Shown one piece after another: positions 25,243 to 37,115 of a stretch of 64,000 nucleotides of DNA. Made by a program: the position numbers and the translations under genes. The notes beneath the pieces were generated by a model that had not been told where the DNA came from, did no database searches, and worked only from the letters and a program-made list of their open reading frames with translations. The DNA lies in NCBI GenBank assembly GCA_025526915.1, contig JAHLKH010000098.1:32595-96594 (forward strand). The letters are read 5' to 3'. The DNA is from Entophlyctis helioformis (lineage: Eukaryota; Chytridiomycota; Chytridiomycetes; Chytridiales; Chytriomycetaceae). Every line of letters starts with the position of its first letter. Positions within the stretch are counted from its first letter, which is position 1.

Positions 25243-26349
25243 TCACGCCTGATTGTCTGCAACTGCGCGCTCGAGCCGCGTTACAAGGCTTGGAAAACTG
25301 TCAAGGCTCCTTGCCATCTGCAACATTTCCGCCGCACGCGCTAGGGGCATGCTGGCCACCAGCACATCAACCATGTCGTCACTCGTTTCTCGAATGAGAG
25401 CGTCAAACGTGAACCTATATCCACATGCGAGAAGGAACTGCACGACTTCGAGATGCCCATTCCTGGCTGCATCATCCATCGCCTGTGTTGTACATCCTTC
25501 CTCGCGGTTCTCGTGAAGCCACCGCACAACGTCGAGATGACCCTCCCTTGCTGCACGATCCATCGCCCAGACAGTGCATCCTTCCTCGCGGTTCTCGTGG
25601 AGCCAGATGACCATATCAAGCCGACCGTTACTAGCTGCCCAATCCATGGCGTAATCCGAGCACGACGTGTTGCCTGCCTCGTGCAGCATCCGCACAATGT
25701 CGAGACTGCCACTTAACACAGCCATATCCATCGCCATGCGTCTACCATTGCTCTGGAACCTGCCGAGATCAACGTTGTGATGCTCAGCGAGGTGGCTCAG
25801 GAGTGCTGCGTGACCGTAGTAGATCGCTATCCAGCCGAGAGAGATCGGGTACGAGAAGTCGATGAGATCGAACCAGCCGTTGTGGAACGGGATATGGCGG
25901 AGACGAGTCGATTCGATGCTATAGAGCTCAGGGTCGATGTCGGCCTGGTACTGGTTGTCCTGAGCGTCTTGTCCGTCACAACCGCTTGCTCTGGAAAGCG
26001 AGTGCACAGGCGGCCGTACATGGACCGAGTGACTGGCAGCGAGAGCATGTCGAGAGAAGGACGCTCGGATTCTCGAACCCGCCAACGCGGAAGTCGATGT
26101 CGGGCAGCAGAGCGAGGTCGCCTTGCCAGTCGATGTTGATGGCATCGGTCCACAGCGCTTCGACTGTCGCTTCGTCGAGGCTGTCCTTGTCGCCTAGCAG
26201 ACCGTTGACAAAGAGCGTGAGGGGGCCAGCTGCCTTGAGATCATGGCATGCAGCTCTGCTGGCTTGCCGTCCCAGTGGCTGCGTCCGTACGGCAGAGGCT
26301 TGTTGTCGGCACTCGCCGGCGAAGCGACTGCATCTGCGAGGCTGTTCAT
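25243..26349 (-). pseudogene. F-box-like/ankyrin paralogue, copy 2, three frame breaks
   Basis: Same architecture as its two paralogues. It starts MNSLADAVASPASADNK, keeps the F-box-like region, then GWIAIYYGHAALLSHLAEHH and ankyrin repeats such as GRLDMVIWLHENREEGC and GHLDVVRWLHENREEGC. Against the intact copies, three single bases are missing: near 26245 (ATGATA-CTC has become ATGATCTC), near 26072 (GAGGAATCC has become GAGAATCC) and near 25980 (GGTTTGT has become GGTTGT). Adding three bases makes the length 1110, a whole number of codons, so it could be an intact gene with assembly errors. As given, it is frame-broken. Confidence 0.75.
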
Positions 26350-26451
26350 TGCCACCGAGCAGTGTTTTGTGGTTGGCAGGCAAGCGTGTCATAGCCACAA
26401 TGCCGCTTTGGACACGCAGCACAGCATGGCTGGCACAGATGGCACAGATGA
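26350..26451. repeat. Ankyrin-unit upstream direct repeat, copy 2
   Basis: Second copy of the roughly 100-bp sequence upstream of each ankyrin start codon, spaced 1.41 kb from copy 1, the period of the tandem duplication. Confidence 0.9.
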
Positions 26452-27082
26452 CGAGGCAGGCAGTGTGGGCAGCCACGACTGCCTGGCTGAGAACCACACT
26501 GCGTCAAGGGTGCTGTTGTCAACCGTGACGATCACCGAGCAAGATGCAGTGGCGCACACTGCCACCACGATACACTCGTTGTTGAGCAGAGGGTCGTTGA
26601 TCGTGTCCATGGCTGTCTGCTGCGTGATGTCCAACAGCCCACTCACAACCATCGCACAGCTGAGCAACCAGGAGCGATCTGCACGAGAAGCATTCCGGCA
26701 TTGCAGCTGCAGTCACGCCAGTCTGCGGCTGTCCGAGTGCCAGCATGCATTCACATGGACAGCTGCTGGCCAAGTTGGGCCATCTGGACGGCTGCGAGCT
26801 TGTTGGGCGAGATCGCCAGGTGTGCATCCTCAGTGTTGGTGAACAGGAGGTCGACTGACTTGGCAGGGTCGTCAACAGTCGTCAGAGTGCCAGCCGCCAC
26901 CTGGATCAAGTCCACACAGCACACCAGTGGATGCACAGACAACCACCAGACTTGGATGCTGTTGTTGGATGGATATGGATGCCTTCATTCCAAGTGCTCG
27001 CATTGCATGCCCCGACAGTCATGGCATATGCTTGCTGGCAGGATGGCAAAGTCGGGCTGCCACGCCGCAGACACCAAGCGAC
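26452..27082. other. No supportable gene; contains one inverted-repeat arm
   Basis: Only fragments of open frame occur here, for example a minus-strand stretch at 26751-26942 containing VDDPAKSVDLLFTNTEDAHL. I do not recognise it. The left part is occupied by an arm of the inverted repeat described at 26575-26768. Confidence 0.5.
26575..26768 (-). repeat. Inverted repeat, left arm
   Basis: About 190 bp whose reverse complement matches 30500-30692 at roughly 90 percent by eye (for example GCTGGCACTCGGACAGCCGC and GATCGCTCCTGGTTGCTCAG on the opposite strands). The arms are 3.7 kb apart and enclose the kinase gene. Both keep an open frame containing FSCRSLLVAQLCDGCEWAVG. Confidence 0.85.
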
Positions 27083-30000
27083 TCAAACATCCATGTGGCG
27101 GAGGAGATCCTTGGCAAACGACCGGTGCGTCCAGACTGGCGACACAGACACACGCAGTGCACAAAGAGAATGCGATCATGCCGAGTCAGTCCTGCTGATG
27201 CCACCAGGCAGCATTGCCATGGCTCGCCAGCAGTGCACTCACAGTTGCCCTTGATGCGCTTGATCTGGATGCCGCAGCTGGCCGGTCCCGGCTTGCCTGC
27301 TCCAGCAGCTGCGGCTCCAGGCGGATCTCGAACCGTGCCTGGCGTCTGTGGCCACGGTTGTCCTCGCACACAAGGACGTGTGCCAGCCCCGTGCCAGCTG
27401 CTGTCTGAGGCGTGTAGGCTGACCATGCCAAGCGTCAGTCGATGCACACAGCGATGCATGCCACGCATGCCACGCATGCCATGTGTGCAACACACCGATC
27501 CCCTTGGACTGGAGCACGCGCTCCATCTCGGCAAGGACACTGGCAGCTGGCATGTCGGACTGCGTTGTCATGTCCAGAGTCTGCCGAGTGCCATGGAAGG
27601 CGTGTCAGTGAATGCCCTCAGCAGCCAGCCAGCCAGTGCACGCCATTCAACCCACCCCTTGCACTTGATGTGGCGATCCTGAGACGCCTTGCCGTGCCGT
27701 GTATCACGCACCGAGTCGCTGGCAGGCGGCGGCTGGTCATCGCCGGCCATTGTCTTGTCGCTGTCCGTCTTGGCGACTGGCGCACACGCAATGCGGTTGC
27801 TGGCTGACCGGCAGCCCGACGACGCTCGGCCGCAACATCGCGCTCGAATGCCTCTTGCGCTCGATCTTCTCGTGTGCCAGGTGATACAATGAGACGGCCG
27901 GGTCGCGCTGGTCGAGGGCGATGGTGGCCACCGATGTGAGCACGTCGGCCTTGCTGAACCCGAACCGTTGGACCTCGGCGACGGCGCGCACGTCAGGGCT
28001 TGCGACGAGGGCCGGCCGGCTTGGGACGTGCGTGTCGATCGACGTCGAGCCCTTGGCCGTCATCCATCTGTCTCACACACCGCGCATCAGCATCGCAGGC
28101 AGCAAGGCTTGATGCCACGCATGGCCAGACAGGCAAGAGACCCACGGGTGATGCAGGACTTGGTCGATGCTGGCACGGCACTCTCGCACATGGTGCAGCA
28201 TGTGCCTGGCCAGGTGCACAAAGTCTGTCCATGCACACCACGATCACAGTGTGAGTTGGCGATGCCTGTTTGCTGGCAAAGCATCCGACTCAAAGCACGC
28301 CACATGTGCACACTTGCCTTTGTCCGTCTTGGCCGGGAATGCGACCTTGGCCTCGAACCGCGCCATGGGCGATCGGCTCGGCTTCTTGGCGAACTTCTGC
28401 TGGAGTGCCGTAGCTGGTCGTACTTGTCGCACTCCTCGTCCTGCTCCTCCTGCGACTTGATGGGCAGGAGGCCCGTGACCATCTCGTAGAAGGTCACGCC
28501 AGGCTCCAAATGTCCGCCTCGGGTCCGACGAATGCCAGCCCAGAGCACATTCGGCGACATGTACTCTGGTGTGCTGGAATGGTGGATGCAAGCACAGCGG
28601 GCGAGTCAGTGTGATGATCGCAGCATTGCAGCACGAGTACGGCATGGCAACTCACCCAATGTGCATATGGAACTCCTTCTTGGGATCAAACGCCTCACTG
28701 AACCCAAAGTCAATGAGGCGGATCCCGTCTTTGTCGTCCACCATAAGTTGTCGGACTTGATGTCCAGGTGGACAACGTTGCTCTGTTTGATATGGATGCC
28801 AAGTGGCGTGCTGTCAGTTTCAATCAGCAGATACAATCACAGTCGCATGCAAGTGCCGTGATACCTTGTGGCAGTATGCCACGGCAGACGCCATCTGCTG
28901 GCAGTACTTGCGGCAAGTCACGCCGTCAAGGAGGCGGCCGTCCTCTGCCAGCGCCTTGAGGACTTGGAACAACGATCCGCGCGGGAGATACTCCATCGTG
29001 ATCAAGACATGGCCGGCGGTCTCGGCCACATTGACGACTTGCACAATGTTTGGGTGGTGGAGAGCTGCGTGAACAGCATCTCCATCTCGCGGTCTCGCTG
29101 GCTATATGCGTCCGCCTCGTCGTCGCCCGTCTTGACTTTGGCAATGACCTTGGTTGCAAACTGTCGCCATGACACCACGAGTGAGCCGTGACATTCAACC
29201 TCGTGACAATGAACAAACACGCCATGAACATACAGGCAGACCCGTGCGCTTGTCTTGGATCAGACGCACATGACCGCATGCCCTTTGCCGACGTTGCTGC
29301 CCACGATGCAGTCTTGCAGCTGCCATGGGACAAGTGCCGAGTCCTCGTGTGCAGATGGCGATCCCGACACGCTTGCCGATGGCGTGCCTGGCAGCTCGGT
29401 GCATCCGCCGCACCGTATGCATCCAAGAGCGACTGCGATCGGTGGGATGTGGCGATTGGCGGGAATGGCAGCGTGCCAGCAGCACGACGGACTGCGACTT
29501 GGCGATCCGTCAAAGCACGCCATTGTCAATGATCGGCTCGTCCATGAACTGCTTGCATGCACAATGTGAGCCATGCGCCCATCCACAGACACAGCCATCT
29601 GCATGCAATGCACTCACGTGGAAGCCGTGCGTCTGGCGGATGTACTCGTCAAACGCCTTGACCATCGTCTGGACAATGCCGCGATCTCCTCGGGGTTCAT
29701 CGCCTCGGGATCCTTCACCAGCCGCGTGTACTCGGCGCTGTGAATGGGACCAGCACGAGCGACACGAGCCTTGTGCGCAGCATATGCGGCCGCGTTGGTT
29801 TTGAAGGCAGCCATGACACCGAACATGGCGTCGCTGATCGTGTGGTGGGCGACGCCAGGCTGGAGACTCTTGGCGGAACAGCTGCCGCATTGGACGCGGT
29901 TGTGACGGATGGGGCGGATGCGACTGCTGCGGTTGGGCGATACGCGTGCGACGGCAGCCACGGGCTGTGCTGCGTTGTGAGCTGCCGTGGGAGGACGGAT

Positions 30001-30309
30001 AGATGCGGCCGGTCGGGCATTGCACGAGACGGCGCTCCGACAGCCGCGGCATCGGCAGGGGAGAAAGTGGCGCCACAGAGCGAGACACGCGTCTGCTCGG
30101 GCTGAGTGCCAATCGGCGACGCGTCGGCGATGCTGCGGCGCTTGAGGTTCCGGCCGACGATTGACTTGAGCGAGCTGATGCCGCTTGCCCACGACGGCCG
30201 CTTTCGGGAGTTGGTGTTTGCTTGGCTGGCAGCCGTGCCGAGGCTTGTGTGATGATTGTGTGGCTGCGCCGTTGGGCTGACGAGCGATGCTGTTCTGCGG
30301 CTGCTTCAT
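27083..30309 (-). CDS. Ser/Thr protein kinase, AMPK/MARK-like (CAMKL), with UBA-like and KA1 domains
   Basis: Multi-exon, with many frame changes. In order: N-terminal extension (start MKQPQNSIARQPNGAAT), a helical block (EYTRLVKDPEAMNPEEI, MVKAFDEYIRQTHGFH), glycine-loop region (QDCIVGSNVGKGHAV), lysine strand (ATKVIAKVK), HHPNIVQVVNVAE, hinge ITMEYLPRGSLFQVL, catalytic loop VVHLDIKSDN, DFG motif (RLIDFGFSEAF), EYMSPNVL, DIWSL followed by VTFYEMVTGLLP, then a UBA-like segment (FGFSKADVLTSVATIALDQR) and a KA1-type end (ARFEIRLEPQLLEQA, GIQIKRIKGNCECTAGEPW, FAKDLLRHMDV). The catalytic loop reads HLD rather than HRD. At least six frame changes, mostly one-base deletions, prevent a clean model. 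Kinase identity is firm; exon limits and activity are not. Confidence 0.72.
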
Positions 30310-30499
30310 TGCGTGCTGATTGTGCGAGTGGAAGTGGGTTCGGTGCGTCTGTGGAGCAAGAGTGGCTGGATCTGCGATGCTTGGCGAGATCGGATGTGCG
30401 AATGTCGGGAAAGGCGCTCACAATGGATGACGTGATGTGACTGGCTTTGGCGAATGACGGCTGCAGTCAGCTGCGACTGCTCCAGCACGATGGACACTG

Positions 30500-31166
<667 letters not shown>

Positions 31167-31168
<2 letters not shown>

Positions 31169-31311
31169 ACGCAGCAACACGACGACAAGGCTGCAGCCAC
31201 ATGCACTGATGGCGATCCCTTACTGTGCATCAGCAGCCGTGTTGTCTGAACAAGAACGACACGCAGCATCGCATCTGCGTACAAGAGTGGCACACTTTAT
31301 TGGCAGGCTGA
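31167..31311. repeat. Ankyrin-unit downstream direct repeat, copy 3
   Basis: Matches 25098-25242, including TCAGCAGCCGTGTTGTCTGA and ATTGGCAGGCTGATCACGCC. Its left edge abuts the truncated sulfhydrylase. Confidence 0.85.
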
Positions 31312-32334
31312 TCACGCCTGCTTGTCTGCAACTGCACGTTCGAGACGCTCGACGAGTTTGGGACGTTCATCTTCGTCCATGGCGTCTTCCAACATCTCCA
31401 TCGCGCACTCAAGAGTCATGCTGTTCACCAGAGCATCGACAATGGCATCATTCCTCGCATTCCGGAGTGCATAAAACGTAAACGGATATCCGCACTCGAG
31501 CAAGAACGTCAGCACTTTGAGGCGGCCATTTCTTGCTGCATATTCAATAGCATCCGTCGAGCATCCTTCTGTACGATTCTCGTGGAGCCACTGCACAATA
31601 TCGAGATGCCCTCCCGAAGCCGCCGAATCCATGGCGCCTTCCGAGCACGACGTGCTGCCTGCCTCATGGAGCATCTGCAGAACATCCAGATGGCCATATC
31701 TTGCAGCCAGATTCATCGCCAAGGGTAGACCGCAACGCTGGAACTTGCCGAGGACGACGCCGTGATGCTCAGCGAGGTGGCTCAGGAGTCCTGCGTGGCC
31801 GAAGGAGATCGCTATCCAGCCGAGAGCGATCGGTAATGAGAAGTCGACGAGATCGAACCAGCCGTTGCGCATAGGGATATGAGATAGGCGAGTCGATTCG
31901 ATGCGAACCTTTGTAAAATGGCCAACAAGCTGATACTGATTGAGCTGTTCGTCAACGTCATAAACCGCTTGCTTTGGAAAGCGAGCGCACAGGCGGCTGT
32001 ACATGGACCGAGAGACTGGCAGCGAGAGCATGTCGAGAGCAGGACGCTTGCGTTGATAAACCTTGCCAGCATTGAGGTTGATGTCGGGCAGCAGAGCGAG
32101 GTCGCCTTGCCAGTCGATGTTGACGGCATCGGTCCACAGCGCTTCGACTGCCGTTCTGTCGAGGCTGTCCTTGTCGCCGAGCAGACCGTTGACAAAGAGC
32201 GTGAGGGGGCCAGCTGCCTTGAGTATCATGGCGTGCACCTCTGCTGGCTTGCCGTCCCAGTGGCTGCTGCCGTACGGCAGAGACTCGTTGTCGGCACTCG
32301 CAGGCGAAGCGACCGCATCTGCCAGGCTGTTCAT
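31312..32334 (-). CDS. F-box-like and ankyrin-repeat protein, copy 3
   Basis: Single exon, 340 residues, intact. Starts MNSLADAVASPASADNESLP. It has the F-box-like region (HWDGKPAEVHAMILKAAGPL), then GWIAISFGHAGLLSHLAEHH and ankyrin repeats (LAMNLAARYGHLDVLQMLHE, GAMDSAASGGHLDIVQWLHE, DAIEYAARNGRLKVLTFLLE), ending LERAVADKQA. Divergence from copy 1 is moderate and concentrated in the spacer before the ankyrin repeats, suggesting change in substrate specificity, an inference from family behaviour. Confidence 0.82.
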   Translation of the reverse strand: MNSLADAVASPASADNESLPYGSSHWDGKPAEVHAMILKAAGPLTLFVNGLLGDKDSLDRTAVEALWTDAVNIDWQGDLALLPDINLNAGKVYQRKRPALDMLSLPVSRSMYSRLCARFPKQAVYDVDEQLNQYQLVGHFTKVRIESTRLSHIPMRNGWFDLVDFSLPIALGWIAISFGHAGLLSHLAEHHGVVLGKFQRCGLPLAMNLAARYGHLDVLQMLHEAGSTSCSEGAMDSAASGGHLDIVQWLHENRTEGCSTDAIEYAARNGRLKVLTFLLECGYPFTFYALRNARNDAIVDALVNSMTLECAMEMLEDAMDEDERPKLVERLERAVADKQA

Positions 32335-32436
32335 TGTCGTCGAGCAGTGTTTTGTGGTTGGCAGGCAAGCGTGTCATAGCCACAATGCCGCTTTGGACAC
32401 GCAGCGCAGCATGGCTGGCACAGATGGCACAGATGA
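32335..32436. repeat. Ankyrin-unit upstream direct repeat, copy 3
   Basis: Third copy of the sequence preceding each ankyrin start codon. It differs from copies 1 and 2 only at a few bases, such as CAGCGCAGC for CAGCACAGC. Confidence 0.9.
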
Positions 32437-33482
32437 CGAGGCAGGCAGTGTGGCCAGCCATCGACAGGAGCACTCGACCGCAGTGCAATGTGGCGCACAG
32501 AGCATTGCAGCGCCAGACTGGCTCAACTTGGACGCGATGCTCTTGAGCAGCCGACTGCTCCTATCGTATCTTGCCAACGACACATGTATGAGGACAGTCG
32601 ACTCAAGTTGGTGCATGCAGATCCCATGGGCATGCCGCGACGGACGACATGCAGCACGCGATGCAGAGCGTGGACTGCCGTGTCGTGCCCAGCAGCCAGC
32701 GAAAGCCGCGAGCCAGAGCTGAGCAGGCTGCAGGTCGAGTGGCATGCTGCTTGCTGCGTCCATTGGCAGACCAGGCAGCCGAGCCTGCTGCACAGCAAGG
32801 CAGCAGACAGGCAGGCGATGCAGGGCGAATGCATGTGAGCGCGAGTGCCAAGTCGCAACGTGGTCGCCCGCAGACCAAGCCCAGCGAATGCGGATCTTGG
32901 CGAGCGCGTCGCAGAGTGCAACAAGCGGGCACATTGACGGACGTGCAAGCAAGGCTGCCACAAGGTGCGTGCGTTGCCGTTGGACGCTGCGCTTGGGCCA
33001 CTGCTGCTGCTGCACCGGCATTGCCACCGACCGACTCTGCCTGCCTGCCTGCCTGCCTATCCGCACCAGACAGACTCTGCGGCCGCCTGTTGCCCCGCCA
33101 GCCGCAGCGACCACCATGACGAGCACGCTCAACCAGCACAACCACCACCAGCACCAACAAAGCCAGACGCACGAGCCAGACGCACGCCAGACTCGGCCTT
33201 CTCGGTCACTGCCGGTCTTGTGCACAACAAGCGATCGGCGTGGCTTGCATCGGCCCTGTGATACGCAGCGATGCGGCGGCCTCGGCACTTGACTGAACCA
33301 GCGCCGCATGACACCTGCCGGCCGTCCCATGACTCGCAAGCACCGCGACGTCGCAGCCTGGTGGCAGCCCGCCTTAGTCAGCTGCTGACAAATCACGCGC
33401 AAAACTTCCTGTTCCAGGCCGGTCTTCGGCTGTGCCGTGCCGAGCCCACTTTGTCCAACAACATCCTACGAATCGCACCACG
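32437..33482. other. About 1 kb with no supportable gene
   Basis: Open frames exist on both strands but none shows a conserved domain, good splice structure or coding-like composition. The right part (33116 onward) is CA/CAG-rich and probably the 5' untranslated or promoter region of the next gene. Confidence 0.5.
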
Positions 33483-34982
33483 ATGCGCACCTCGCCGTGG
33501 ACCGTCACCTCGATGCTTGTGCCCTCCACTCCGTCATCCAGCCCGGCTGCTGAGCCGTCGTCGAAGGCCGGCGAGTCCGTCGCCTGCTACTTGCAGCCTC
33601 GGAACAGCACCACAACCACAACGAAGACACCAGACGCAGTCGACGATGCCATCGATGCCGCATTCGAGGCAACACCGCCCTCGACGCCGTCGGCACCCTC
33701 GACGCCAAGGAGCACCGGCTGCGACGGCCTGCGAGCGTCGGTTGTCGCCGACTTGCCGGCCTGCAGACGGGGCGGCGACAGCGGCGCGGCCAGCGAGTCG
33801 GCATCGACACAGGCCCGCAAGCCATCACAGCCAACGACGCTCGTGCCAGCCACCGTCGTCCAGCCGGTGCTGTTTGGTGTGGTCGACCCGGACCCTGCGG
33901 CAGGTGCCGTCTACAGCCCGCTGCCGTGGCACCGCCAGGAGCGCATGTACCAGCAGCCCTCGCAACGGCATCCCACACCCATGATTCCCGTCTTCCGCCC
34001 CCATGTACCCATGCCCTCGCCGGCGGCCCCATCATCGCACAACACAAAGCATGTTGGTGTCGCGGACGTCGTCTCCGCCGAACCTTTAGCACCGTTTGCA
34101 CCATCGGCATCCGCCGCCCAGCAGCCACACCAGTACTTGAACGAGCATCTGCTCAAGACGCATGTGTCGCGGGGCTACATCCCACACAAGTCGACGCTGC
34201 AGTACTCGGTCCACACGCCCGGCCGCCACCTGGCCCGCGAAGTCGCTCTCGTGTTTCCCGGGCTTGTCAAGCCACGCGCCGACGATCGGCTGCCCATCGT
34301 CGGCCATCTCAAGGACCTGCTCATCATCCCGACGTTCCAAGAGTCTCTGTTTGACCTGGTGGCCGTGACCGCAGAGACCAACTGGGAGCGCAACATCCTG
34401 CTTGAATACGTACGTTGTGCCCGCGTGCAAGTGTCTTGCTGCATGTTGGCGTCTTTGGCTGGCTACATACAAGTGTCTGACAGTCTGTGGGCGAGACAGT
34501 TTATGGCGTTTGGTCGGCTGTTCTGCGGATGGCTGCACGAGCGCGGCTACTGGGCCGACATGACCGACCCCGCGTCGGGATACCCCGTCTTTTCGGACCG
34601 CGGCACGAGCCTCTACCCGGACGTGGACGGCTGCGCGCGGCTCCTCAAGTACGCGACGCATCTGGCCGGCTGCTGCCGCGTGCTCGACCACCCCGTGTGG
34701 GGCACGCACTCGTACCCGGCGACCATGTTCTCGACAGCACCGCCTGCCGTCGTGGTCGCGGCACTCGAGTTTGCGTCGTCGTATGGCGCCGGGCTTGTAA
34801 GCCGCATCATTGGCGCCGACGAGTCGGCCGCTGCTGCTGCCGCCTTTACATCGTCGCGGTCACTGGCGTCTGCCGTGCACACGCCATCTGTACTTCCCCT
34901 GACTCGTGGGAGGTGGCCGATATGGCGGTCTGAGAACGCCGAGCCCCTTGTCCCATTATTGGTGCTGGAACAACGAATATAG
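33483..34982 (+). CDS. MMADHC (cblD)-like cobalamin trafficking protein
   Basis: Two exons, 33483-34409 and 34500-34982, 469 residues. The N-terminal 200 residues are Ser/Pro/Thr-rich; the first 20 are compatible with a mitochondrial presequence. The conserved C-terminal domain contains LPIVGHLKDLLIIPTFQESL, HERGYWADMTDPASGYPVFS, and AGCCRVLDHPVWGTHSYPAT, matching the human MMADHC pattern (LGCC..I.H..WGTH). Family role: hands cobalamin from MMACHC to methionine synthase or methylmalonyl-CoA mutase, so the organism probably uses B12, which most Dikarya do not. The intron is in frame without stops, but removing it gives the better alignment (LLEYFMAFGRLFCGW). A GTAAGC at 34796 could start a further intron, so the last 60 residues are uncertain. 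Confidence 0.82.
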   Translation: MRTSPWTVTSMLVPSTPSSSPAAEPSSKAGESVACYLQPRNSTTTTTKTPDAVDDAIDAAFEATPPSTPSAPSTPRSTGCDGLRASVVADLPACRRGGDSGAASESASTQARKPSQPTTLVPATVVQPVLFGVVDPDPAAGAVYSPLPWHRQERMYQQPSQRHPTPMIPVFRPHVPMPSPAAPSSHNTKHVGVADVVSAEPLAPFAPSASAAQQPHQYLNEHLLKTHVSRGYIPHKSTLQYSVHTPGRHLAREVALVFPGLVKPRADDRLPIVGHLKDLLIIPTFQESLFDLVAVTAETNWERNILLEYVRCARVQVSCCMLASLAGYIQVSDSLWARQFMAFGRLFCGWLHERGYWADMTDPASGYPVFSDRGTSLYPDVDGCARLLKYATHLAGCCRVLDHPVWGTHSYPATMFSTAPPAVVVAALEFASSYGAGLVSRIIGADESAAAAAAFTSSRSLASAVHTPSVLPLTRGRWPIWRSENAEPLVPLLVLEQRI

Positions 34983-35004
34983 ATGGAGAGACAATGAACA
35001 GACC

Positions 35005-35050
35005 AAGCCACACCACACCACACCACACCACACCAAGCCACACCACACCA
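35005..35050. repeat. CCACA microsatellite
   Basis: (CCACA)n, interrupted, in the convergent gap between the MMADHC-like gene and the next minus-strand gene. Confidence 0.85.
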
Positions 35051-35168
35051 GGCCAGACGATAGATCAATGCACGGTTTAATTTAACAAGACGAGAGACGT
35101 ATGAGGGTCACCAAGAAACGAGAGAGAGGGAGGGGAGAGAGGAAGTGAAAGAGAGCGACACCACAGAG

Positions 35169-37115
35169 TTAAAGCGTCTGCCACTGCTTGAGGATGGATC
35201 GAAGCTGGAGAAGCAGCTGCACCTGGATCTCGCGGATGCGCGACACGAGGGCAGCAAGTATGGCAGGCAGCGGCACCACATACACAGCAACAATGTACTG
35301 CGTAAGCTCGACAGCCCTGGCATACGTCTGGACAGCGGCGAGTTTGGCGGGTCCAGACATCTGCCGAGCCCAAGCGACGGCGTGGTCGAGCATCGGTTTG
35401 GCGTCTGCGTACAGCTGGATGGCAAGCAGTCGCGTGCGGAGGGCAGCTGCAAAGAGGAACACTGCTGCGCGTTGCGAGAGGTGGGATGCCACGACGGCAG
35501 CGCGCGAGGGCAGAGATCGCAGGTACGTCCAGACACCGAGCCGCTCGCCATGGCGATGGATGTAGAGGGCAAAAGCACGGAGAGCGCCGGGGAGGACAGC
35601 AGCAACAGCACGGATCTGTACCCAAACGGCGATCGCAGTGGGCCGAGCAGCGGCAATGAGGTAGAGTGCGAGTTCATGGGTTTCGTGAGCGATGGATCGA
35701 GCCATCACAGCCAGCTGTGCACGCAGCGCGGGAAGAGTGCGATGGATGACGTCAATAGCCGAGACAGACGCCGTGCGAGCGAGGGTGAGCAGAGATTGCG
35801 AGACAGCGACAAAGGGCTGCGCGATCTTGGACAGAATGTCAAAGGCGAGCGCAGTGACGACGCCGGTGACAAGGAGAGCCCACTGAGCAACGTCACGGAC
35901 TGGTGCGCAGTCCCTTTATGACATAGGGCCGCATCTGGCGATCCAGGTCGACGCATGCATGGAACACGGCAACAAGGCCGGCCTTTAGCGTCGGCCATGC
36001 TCTCACAGCGACATGCTTGACACGCTCAATGAACGGCTCAATGTACAACTCGTGGAACCAGACAGTCCACAGGCGGATCGCGACTGCCGCACGAAGGAAC
36101 GCGCGGTACGTTGGTCTGACTGAGCGTTTGAGGGCGATCCACGCACGCGGGCCGTATGTGACGACAAACGCAATGGTAGCATCGACAGCGCGCACGAGGC
36201 GGTCTTGTGCCCACACGAGCAGAGGCTGCAGCCGGTGGGCGAGCGCAGTAAACAGACTGCTGAACACGAAATGCATCCAGCCCTGTGCCCACTTGATGCG
36301 GCGCACCGAGGCAGTGTAGAGCGACTGCATGGCGGCGATGGCAGCAGGCGTGGCCTTGATGGCGTACGTGAGCACGACCTTGGTGCCCTTGAGAGACGAA
36401 TGGACAACGATGCGGGTGGAGACGTATGCCATGAGCGGGCCGGCCAGCAGCGTGTTGGTGACGATCGGGTGTGTGAGGATGGGCAGCCGGGTGGTCAGAC
36501 GCTTGACGGCCGGCGATTCAGAGAATGCCGAGGCAGCCGAGGGCGACGAGGGCGACACCGGCGGCGAGATGGGCAGCGAGGCAGGCGCTGACGAGGCAGG
36601 CGCTGACGAGGCAGGCGCTGCCGCAGTGACAATCCCATGCTGCAGATGAGGGGATGCCGCACGGCCCGCAGCGATGACATACGGTGCGGGAGCGATGCCG
36701 TTGACGGGCACAGACGGTTCTGATGATGGTGACGTGGCAGACGGCCAGAGGCGGGCCGTGGGATCCTGCTCAAGGAAGCGGATTGCCTCGTCGTCGAGAT
36801 ACGGCCGCAGTTCAACGAGGATAAAGTCACGGAAGGCGAGCACGGCGGCAAAGGCGACGACGGCGGCGATGGCAGCGGCGTAGGTGCCCACGGCAAAGGC
36901 GACGATGAGGAGCACGGACAGCGGGTTGGCCAGAAGAGCGAATGCGGCGACGCCGAGAGCGATGCGATGAGGCCGTTTGAGACGAGCGCCGGAGGGGCGG
37001 GCGGCGGCAGCCGGCGATGAGGACGAGTACGAGGATGAGGCGGCGGCAGCGGGTGCGACGATGCAGGTGCGTGAGCGGGCGGGGCAGCCACGGGAGAAGC
37101 CGGCCTGCGGGCCAT
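35169..37115 (-). CDS. Uncharacterised helical, partly membrane-associated protein
   Basis: Probably one exon of about 648 residues. Not recognised. A Ser/Ala/Pro-rich start (MARRPASPVAAPPAHAP) is followed by a hydrophobic hairpin (ALGVAAFALLANPLSVLLIV and further Ala/Val-rich sequence), RDFILVELRPYLDDEAIRFL, a disordered stretch, and then a very long series of amphipathic Ala/Arg-rich helices (TRIVVHSSLKGTKVVLTYAI, ALKRSVRPTYRAFLRAAVAI, and near the end YAKAV-like VQTYARAVELTQYIVAVYVV). The alternation resembles lipid-droplet or apolipoprotein-like coats, an inference only; the hairpin superficially recalls PRA1/Yip3 proteins. Two frame changes are needed, one base lost near 37060 and one gained near 35905; they cancel, and total length 1947 is a whole number of codons. 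Confidence 0.5.

Noticed and set aside
32488..32838. Plus-strand frame containing LNLDAMLLSSRLLLSYLAND
   Set aside because: Short, no domain, no splice support, overlaps equally open antisense frames.
35893..36915. Hydrophobic N-terminal hairpin considered as a PRA1/Yip3 Rab-acceptor domain
   Set aside because: Only the N-P-L-S/membrane pattern matches; remaining PRA1 features and length are missing.
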